This document shows, one piece after another, positions 5,423 through 10,532 of a DNA stretch of 10,532 bases. The DNA lies in contig JAAZIE010000272.1 in NCBI GenBank assembly GCA_012510305.1, positions 1-10,532 on the forward strand, written 5' to 3'. The first letter of the stretch is position 1. Each line of letters opens with the position of its first letter. The notes below the pieces were generated by a model. The model was not told the origin of the DNA, did no database searches, and saw only the letters and a program-made list of their open reading frames with translations. The position numbers and the translations under genes were made by a program. The stretch comes from Bacillota bacterium. Its GTDB lineage: Bacteria > Bacillota > Dethiobacteria > DTU022.

Positions 5423-5471
5423 AGGAGGTGATTACTGAAAAGAGAGTAAACCGGGGCTTACTTAGGTAATC
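5423..5471 (+). promoter_or_regulatory. SD-like sequence and nested stem-loop after the terminator
   Basis: AGGAGGTGAT (5423-5432) is complementary over 10 bases to the usual 3' end of 16S rRNA, stronger than the site used by the permease (AGGAGG, 5488-5493), yet no ordinary start codon follows. GATTAC (5430-5435) pairs with GTAATC (5466-5471), and inside it AGTAA (5445-5449) pairs with TTACT (5458-5462). Possible readings are a standby ribosome site, a tiny leader ORF (CTG at 5435, 4 codons) or a second control layer. All are speculative. Confidence 0.4.
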
Positions 5472-5502
5472 TAAAAATAACTATGTCAGGAGGTTTCATC
5501 CG

Positions 5503-6792
5503 ATGGAAAAATTGTTTAAGCTTAAAGAAAACAAGACCAACGTGCGCACGGAGATCATCGCCGGGATCACCACTTTTATGACCATGGCCTACATAATTTT
5601 TGTCAACCCCGATATCCTTTCCAACGCCGGGATGGATACGGGACCGGTGATGACGGCGACGATCATCGCCGCGGGCGCAACGACCATCCTGATGGGCTTG
5701 TTGACCAACTACCCCTTCGCCCTGGCCAGCGGGATGGGGCTGAATGCGTTCTTCGCTTTCGTGGTCGCCTCTGAGTACGGCTGGCAGGCGGCCCTGGGGG
5801 CGGTCTTTATCTCCGGGATTGTTTTCGCCATCCTGGCCCTGACCCGGGCGATCGAGTATATCGATGCGGCGATGCCGGCAACGCTGAAGCGGGCCGTGGC
5901 CGCCGGGATCGGCCTCTTTATCGCCTATATCGGGCTGCAGAACGGGGGGATCATCGTCGCCGATCCCGCCACCCAGCTCACCCTGGGCAACCTCACCGAG
6001 CCCGGCCCGGCGCTCACGCTTATCGGTGTTTTGATCATCGCCGTGCTCATGGCGCGCAAGGTGCGCGGCGCCATTCTCATCGGCATCCTGCTCACCACCG
6101 TGGTCAGCTTCTTCATGGGGATCCAGGAGCTGCCCGCCGGGATCGGCGATATCTTCGGGATGCCTGCCTCGCTGGCGCCCATCGCCTTTAAGCTGGACCT
6201 GAAAGCGGCGCTCTCGATCCCTCCTTTCGTCATCTTTTCTTTCCTATTTGTCGATGTTTTTGATACCGCGGGAACCCTTCTGGGGACGGGAGCGCGGGCC
6301 GGCTTTCTTGATGAAAAAGGCCGGCTGCCCCGGGTGAACCGGGCCATGCTCGCCGACGCCATCGGCACCATTGGCGGTTCCCTGATGGGCACCAGCACCG
6401 TGACCACTTACGTGGAGAGCACCGCCGGGGTCTCCGAGGGCGGCCGCACCGGGCTGACCTCCATCGTCACCGGACTGCTCTTTTTCCTGGCCCTTTTCCT
6501 GGCCCCGCTGGCCGGGCTGATCCCCTCCGAGGCGACGGCGCCGGCGCTGATTATTGTCGGTGTGCTCATGATCGGTGCGGTGACCAAGATCGACTTTGAA
6601 GACTTCACCGAGGCGCTGCCCGCTTTTTTGACCATTATCTTCATGCCGCTGGCGTACAGCATCGCCGACGGAATCGCTTTCGGTTTTATCGCCTACCCGG
6701 TGGTGAAGCTGGTCGCCGGAAGAGGCAAGGAGGTCCACTGGCTGGTCTATCTCCTGGCCGTGGTGGCCCTGGTCCACTTTTTCCTGACCTAA
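5503..6792 (+). CDS. NCS2-family purine permease (AzgA/PbuG-like)
   Basis: A 429-residue inner-membrane transporter, close to the length of B. subtilis PbuG, expected to import adenine, guanine and/or hypoxanthine by cation symport. The start MEKLFKLKENKTNVRTEIIAG leads into TM1 (GITTFMTMAYIIFVNP), typical of the AzgA-like branch rather than the uracil/xanthine branch. GMGLNAFFAF is at about 77-86. FVDVFDTAGTL at about 249-259 and TSTVTTYVES at about 297-306 supply the acidic residues that contact substrate in this family (Asp251/Asp254 region and Glu305). Hydrophobic spans continue to the C terminus, consistent with 12-14 segments. The ATG follows AGGAGG with 9 bases. It is the first gene after the riboswitch, with purE 75 bases downstream and no terminator between. 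Exact base specificity cannot be read from sequence. Confidence 0.93.
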   Translation: MEKLFKLKENKTNVRTEIIAGITTFMTMAYIIFVNPDILSNAGMDTGPVMTATIIAAGATTILMGLLTNYPFALASGMGLNAFFAFVVASEYGWQAALGAVFISGIVFAILALTRAIEYIDAAMPATLKRAVAAGIGLFIAYIGLQNGGIIVADPATQLTLGNLTEPGPALTLIGVLIIAVLMARKVRGAILIGILLTTVVSFFMGIQELPAGIGDIFGMPASLAPIAFKLDLKAALSIPPFVIFSFLFVDVFDTAGTLLGTGARAGFLDEKGRLPRVNRAMLADAIGTIGGSLMGTSTVTTYVESTAGVSEGGRTGLTSIVTGLLFFLALFLAPLAGLIPSEATAPALIIVGVLMIGAVTKIDFEDFTEALPAFLTIIFMPLAYSIADGIAFGFIAYPVVKLVAGRGKEVHWLVYLLAVVALVHFFLT

Positions 6793-6823
6793 CCGGGGCC
6801 CTGTTTTGTAGTTGGAATCATGG

Positions 6824-6847
6824 CGGGGCGGCTGAGCGGCCGCCCCG
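6824..6847 (+). promoter_or_regulatory. GC-rich hairpin just upstream of purE
   Basis: A perfect 9-bp stem pairs 6824-6832 (CGGGGCGGC) with 6839-6847 around a 6-base loop. It ends 7 bases before the purE ribosome site (GAGGAGG, 6853-6859). There is no U-tract, so it is unlikely to terminate. It may protect or process the mRNA between permease and purE. It also makes the ATG at 6820, which lies in front of this stem, an unlikely start. Confidence 0.55.
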
Positions 6848-6867
6848 TTAAAGAGGAGGCGACGGAG

Positions 6868-7362
6868 ATGGCCCTGCCGCAAGTGGGCATTGTCATGGGC
6901 AGCGACTCCGATCTGGCGGTGATGGCCGCAGCGGGCGAGGCCCTGGAACAGTTTGACGTGGGCTACGAGATGACCGTGGCCAGCGCGCACCGCCATCCCG
7001 AGAAGACAGCCCGCTATGCCCGCGGCGCCGCCGGGGCCGGGCTGAAAGTGATCATCGCCGGGGCCGGCGGAGCGGCACACCTGCCCGGGGTGATCGCCGC
7101 TTTAACCACGCTGCCGGTGATCGGGGTGCCGGTGGCTACACCTCACCTGGGCGGTCTCGATTCTCTCTATGCCATCGTGCAGATGCCCCGCGGGGTCCCG
7201 GTGGCGACGGTATCGATCAACGGCGCTTTCAACGCCGCCCTGCTGGCGGTGCAGATCCTGGCTTTGGAAAACAGAAAGCTGCAAGAAGAGCTGGACCGCT
7301 ATCGCCGCGAGCTGGCCGCCCGGGTGGAGGAGCAGGATCGCCGCCTGCGCCCGAAACGCTAG
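6868..7362 (+). CDS. purE: N5-carboxyaminoimidazole ribonucleotide mutase PurE
   Basis: A 164-residue cytosolic enzyme of de novo purine synthesis, the usual PurE length. It makes CAIR, either by rearranging N5-CAIR (class I, with PurK) or by direct carboxylation of AIR (class II). GSDSDL is at 11-16, and the active-site motif is SAHRHP at 39-44, where most class I enzymes have SAHRTP. The glycine-rich GAGGAAHLPGVIAALT and PVATPHLGGLDSLYAIVQMP blocks are intact. The C terminus is a charged helix. I choose the ATG at 6868 because GAGGAGG (6853-6859) lies 8 bases upstream; the in-frame ATG at 6820 has no ribosome site and would add 16 residues across a hairpin. No purK is adjacent. It is followed by purL after 71 bases. 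Confidence 0.95.
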   Translation: MALPQVGIVMGSDSDLAVMAAAGEALEQFDVGYEMTVASAHRHPEKTARYARGAAGAGLKVIIAGAGGAAHLPGVIAALTTLPVIGVPVATPHLGGLDSLYAIVQMPRGVPVATVSINGAFNAALLAVQILALENRKLQEELDRYRRELAARVEEQDRRLRPKR

Positions 7363-7433
7363 CCGCGCAGGCTGACCGGGGAACCGGCCCGAAGCGAAAA
7401 TTCGGCGGAATACTTTATGCGGAAGGTGGCGCC

Positions 7434-9629
7434 ATGACGACAGGAAAAGAGCAGCCCTGGCGCAAGCTGGGGTTAACCGATGATGAGTACAGCCGTATTA
7501 CCGCTCACCTGGGGCGGGAGCCCAACCCGGTGGAGCTGAATGTTTACAGCGTCATGTGGTCGGAGCACTGCAGTTACAAGCGCTCCCGTGAAACGCTGCG
7601 CCTGCTGCCCTCGGAAGGGCCGGCGGTGCTCCAGGGGCCGGGGGAGGATGCCGGGGTGGTGGATCTGGGCGGGGGATGGGCGGCTGCTTTCAAGATCGAG
7701 AGCCATAATCATCCCACCGCGGTAAACCCCTTTCAGGGAGCGGCCACGGGTGCGGGAGGGATCATCCGCGACATCGTCGCCATGGGCGCCCGGCCGGCCG
7801 CGCTGCTGGGCTCGCTCTACTTCGGCCCGCCGGAAGAGGAGCGGAGCCGCTTCCTTTTCGAAAGAGCTTCGGCGGGGCTGGATTGGTACGGCCGGGAAGC
7901 GGGGGTGCCGGTGGCCGGCAAGGAGCTCTGTTTTGAGGATTGCTACCGGAACAACCCCCTGGTCAACGTTATGTGCGTGGGCCTGGCCCCGGCGGGCCGG
8001 ATCATGAGCGGCCGCGCCGCAGGGGAGGGCAACCTGGTTCTCCTGGCCGGTGCAAAGACAGGGCGCGACGGCATCCACGGGGTGACCTTTGCTTCCGATG
8101 AGCTGGCCGTGGAAAAGAAAGATGACGCTCACTCCGCGGTACCGGCAGGCGATGCCGCGCTGGGAAAAGCTTTGATCGAGGCAACCCTGGAGGTTATTGA
8201 AAAAGAGCTGGTGGTGGGGGTGCAGGACCTGGGCGGTGCCGGGCTGAGCTGCGCCCTGACCGAAACGGCAGCCCGTGCCGGGGGCGGGATGGAGATCGAC
8301 CTGGACCGGGCGGCGCTGCGCGAAGAGGGGATCACCGCCGGGGAGATCCTTATCTCGGAGACGCAGGAGCGGATGCTCTTAATCGCCCGGCCGCAAAACG
8401 AGCAGGCCGTGGCGAAGGCCTTTACCAGTAGGGGGCTTTCCTGTGAAGCGATCGGGCGGGTCACCGGGGGCGACCGGGTGGCCGTAAAATATGGCGGTGC
8501 GGAGGTGGCCCGGGTGCCTGCCGGCAGCGTTGCCGAGGGGGCTCCTGCGGTCGGCTCCGACGCCCGCGAGCCGGAGTACTACCGCGAGCTCGGCGCTTTC
8601 GATCTCTCAAGCCTGCCGCCGGCAGGGGATCTGAACAGCGCTTTGCTAAAAATTTTAGCTTCGCCCGGCCGGGCCGGGGCGGATGATATGCGGGAAAGCG
8701 GCCCGGATCCCGCTGCTCCGGGCTTTGCCGATGCCGTCCTGCTGGAGACGGAGCCGGGGCCTCTTCTGGCCGTGGCCCTGGCCGGCTGCAGCCGCCGGGT
8801 CTTTCTCGATCCTTACCGGGGCTCCATTTTCGCCGTGGCCGCGGCAGCGCGCCGCCTGGCCTGCTCGGGGGCAAAGGCCCTGGGGATCACCGACGGCCTC
8901 AACTTCGGCAACCCGGAAAAACCGGAGGTTTTCTGGCAGTTTCGCCGTTCAGTAGAAGGGATCGCCGCCGCCTGCCGGGCGCTGAAACTGCCGGTCGTGG
9001 GCGGCAATGTCAGTTTTTACAACGAGGCCGGGGGCGAGGCGATCTATCCCACCCCGGTGATCGGGGCTCTCGGGCTCATCGAGGAGGAGGGGAAACGGTG
9101 CGGGGCCGGCTTCAGCGGTGAAAAAGATTGGCTTTACCTGCTGGGCGCCGCCGGCGCCGCCCTGGGCGGCAGCCTCTTTTTGAGGATTGTTCACGGCAGA
9201 GTTGCCGGCGCCCTGCCGGCGGTCGACCTGGAGCTGGAGCTGAGGCTGCAGGAGCTGCTCCGGCGCCTTACCGGCGAAGGTCTGTCCTGCAGCGCTCACA
9301 GCGTGGAGGAAGGGGGCCTCGCTGCAGCCCTGGCTGAAAGCGCTCTTCTCGGGGGTTACGGCGCCAGGGTGGAGCTTGCGGAGGGGGCGGCGGCGGAAAC
9401 GCTGCTCTTCGGCGAAGGGCCCGCCCGGGTGCTGCTTTCGGTGAAACCGGGGGCGGAGGCGGCGCACCTGGAAAAGCTGGCCCGGGAGGCGGCGGTGCCG
9501 GCGCTGCTGCTGGGACGAACCGGCGGCGAGAGGATTTGCATCGGTGCAGGCGGTAAAAGCCTGATCGACCTGCCGCTGAAGCAGCTGCAAAAAGTTTACC
9601 GGGAGGCGGGAGCATGGAGGCAGGGTTAA
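7434..9629 (+). CDS. purL: Phosphoribosylformylglycinamidine synthase subunit PurL
   Basis: A 731-residue protein, the short B. subtilis-type PurL that works with separate PurS and PurQ subunits to convert FGAR to FGAM using ATP and ammonia from glutamine. Visible family blocks are SEHCSYKRSRETL (43-55), ESHNHPTAVNPFQGAATGAGGIIRD (89-113, ATP/metal site), GIHGVTFASDEL, VQDLGGAGLSCALTETAARAG (from 263), SETQERMLL, DGLNFGNPEKPEVFW and VVGGNVSFYNE (about 520-530). The usual GDPF-x-EK segment reads GDAALGK, and the C-terminal half is alanine-rich; otherwise all expected regions are present. The ATG follows GGAAGGTGG (7421-7429). It overlaps the purF start by 16 bases, implying translational coupling. 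No purS or purQ is in the window, so they must lie elsewhere. Confidence 0.95.
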   Translation: MTTGKEQPWRKLGLTDDEYSRITAHLGREPNPVELNVYSVMWSEHCSYKRSRETLRLLPSEGPAVLQGPGEDAGVVDLGGGWAAAFKIESHNHPTAVNPFQGAATGAGGIIRDIVAMGARPAALLGSLYFGPPEEERSRFLFERASAGLDWYGREAGVPVAGKELCFEDCYRNNPLVNVMCVGLAPAGRIMSGRAAGEGNLVLLAGAKTGRDGIHGVTFASDELAVEKKDDAHSAVPAGDAALGKALIEATLEVIEKELVVGVQDLGGAGLSCALTETAARAGGGMEIDLDRAALREEGITAGEILISETQERMLLIARPQNEQAVAKAFTSRGLSCEAIGRVTGGDRVAVKYGGAEVARVPAGSVAEGAPAVGSDAREPEYYRELGAFDLSSLPPAGDLNSALLKILASPGRAGADDMRESGPDPAAPGFADAVLLETEPGPLLAVALAGCSRRVFLDPYRGSIFAVAAAARRLACSGAKALGITDGLNFGNPEKPEVFWQFRRSVEGIAAACRALKLPVVGGNVSFYNEAGGEAIYPTPVIGALGLIEEEGKRCGAGFSGEKDWLYLLGAAGAALGGSLFLRIVHGRVAGALPAVDLELELRLQELLRRLTGEGLSCSAHSVEEGGLAAALAESALLGGYGARVELAEGAAAETLLFGEGPARVLLSVKPGAEAAHLEKLAREAAVPALLLGRTGGERICIGAGGKSLIDLPLKQLQKVYREAGAWRQG

Positions 9630-10532
9630 GAGAGGCCTGCGGCGTCTGCGGCGGAATGGCGCCGGGGCAGCCGCTGGCGCACCTGGTTTGCTTCGCCCTC
9701 TACGCGCTGCAGCACCGCGGGCAGGAGAGCGCGGGCATCGCAGTGGGTTCCGGGGAGGGCGGCCCGATCTGGCTGAAAAAAGGGCTGGGCCTCGTTTCCG
9801 AGGTTTTTCCCCACGCTGCCGGGCTGAAAAGGCAGCGCGGCCCCCTGGCCCTGGGCCATGTGCGCTACGATTACGGTGGAGAAGGGCGCAACCCGGAGAA
9901 CACCCAGCCGCTGCTGCTGCGTTACCGCCACGGCGAGCTGGCGCTGGCCCATAACGGCCGCCTGGTTAACGAGGCGGCCCTGCGGGACCGGCTGGCCCGG
10001 GAGGGCGCCATCTTCCAGACCGGCACCGACAGCGAACTGCTGGGGCACCTCATCGCCAGGCAGAACAACCCCTCCCTGGAGGAGTCGCTGGCGGCGGTGG
10101 CTCCGCAGCTGCAGGGGGCTTTCGCGTTTATTCTCAGCGACGGGAAAAAACTGGTGGGGCTGCGCGACCGGCAGGGGCTTCGCCCCCTATCCCTGGGCCG
10201 GCTGGGGCGGGAGGGCTATTTTATGGCCTCCGAAACCTGCGCCTTCGACACCATCGGGGCCAAGTTTGTCCGCGAGGTGGAACCGGGGGAGGCGGTGGTG
10301 CTCGATGAGAGGGGGCTGCGCTCATTTCAGGCGCTGCCGGCGGCAAAACCATCGCACTGCCTTTTTGAATATATCTATTTTGCCCGCCCCGACAGCAGCC
10401 TGCAGGGGAAAAATGTGCACCTGGTGCGCCGTGAACTGGGGCGGCGCCTGGCGGTGGAGCACCCTGCCGACGCCGATATCGTCACCGGGGTTCCCGATTC
10501 CAGCATCGCCGCCGCCTCCGGCTACGCCGAGC
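9614..10532 (+). CDS. purF: Amidophosphoribosyltransferase PurF (N-terminal part)
   Basis: The first 306 codons; the gene runs off the window. PurF makes phosphoribosylamine from PRPP and glutamine, the committed step of purine synthesis. The start MEAGLREA-CGVCGG implies a short propeptide whose removal exposes Cys9, the glutaminase nucleophile. Other glutaminase motifs are ALQHRGQESAGIAV (31-44), GHVRY (81-85), AHNG (112-115) and TGTDSELLGHLIAR (136-149). CLFEYIYFARPDS begins at Cys249, which probably corresponds to the first iron-sulfur ligand of B. subtilis PurF. The PRPP-binding loop is beyond the window. Several normally constant positions differ (CGVFG is CGVCG, RYST is RYDY, NGN is NGR). 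GGGAGG (9601-9606) inside purL is its ribosome site, 7 bases before the ATG. Confidence 0.93.
   Translation, partial: MEAGLREACGVCGGMAPGQPLAHLVCFALYALQHRGQESAGIAVGSGEGGPIWLKKGLGLVSEVFPHAAGLKRQRGPLALGHVRYDYGGEGRNPENTQPLLLRYRHGELALAHNGRLVNEAALRDRLAREGAIFQTGTDSELLGHLIARQNNPSLEESLAAVAPQLQGAFAFILSDGKKLVGLRDRQGLRPLSLGRLGREGYFMASETCAFDTIGAKFVREVEPGEAVVLDERGLRSFQALPAAKPSHCLFEYIYFARPDSSLQGKNVHLVRRELGRRLAVEHPADADIVTGVPDSSIAAASGYAE

Noticed and set aside
6820..6867. Upstream ATG giving PurE 16 extra residues
   Set aside because: No ribosome site precedes it, a 9-bp hairpin lies within the extension, and the ATG at 6868 has GAGGAGG at 8 bases and gives the normal length.

Overview
The window looks like a chromosomal segment of a GC-rich, anaerobic, Gram-positive-type bacterium (Bacillota, broadly Clostridia/Peptococcales-like). 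The supporting signs are strong AGGAGG ribosome sites, a CIRCE heat-shock operator before groESL, a ykkC-family riboswitch before purine genes, a B. subtilis-type short PurL, and a DUF2148 iron-sulfur protein of a kind typical of anaerobes. The taxonomic placement is inference; no rRNA or other marker is present.

Layout. Bases 2-157 are the 3' end of a YfcE/MJ0936-type metallophosphoesterase. A sigma-A promoter (336-364) and an altered CIRCE operator (380-409) precede groES-groEL (435-2394), which end at a strong intrinsic terminator (2424-2463). Next come an acyl-CoA dehydrogenase (2599-3750) and a 60-residue cysteine-rich small protein (3900-4082), both on the + strand. A 391-base gap between convergent genes (4083-4473) holds two blocks of a heptanucleotide tandem repeat and a low-complexity G/C-biased element that looks like a dispersed repeat. 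A DUF2148 ferredoxin-domain protein is encoded on the - strand (4474-4995) from a TTG start behind a perfect Shine-Dalgarno sequence, with a leader that can form alternative hairpins.

The right half is a purine module. A ykkC-family aptamer (about 5250-5375) overlaps an intrinsic terminator (5368-5422). It is followed by an odd structured stretch carrying an SD-like sequence (5423-5471), then an NCS2 purine permease (5503-6792), purE (6868-7362), purL (7434-9629) and the first 306 codons of purF (9614 to the window end; overlaps purL by 16 bases). The short gaps, the lack of a visible terminator after 5422 and the purL/purF overlap suggest one riboswitch-controlled transcript joining purine uptake to de novo IMP synthesis. 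Gene context makes the PRPP-sensing ykkC subtype the most likely ligand class, but I cannot settle the subtype from sequence reading alone.

I found no mobile element, CRISPR array, tRNA or rRNA. No clearly new multi-gene system is visible. The points most worth a second look are the riboswitch plus its post-terminator element, the CIRCE with a GCT duplication, the heptamer repeats, and the small CQLGCF-tailed protein.
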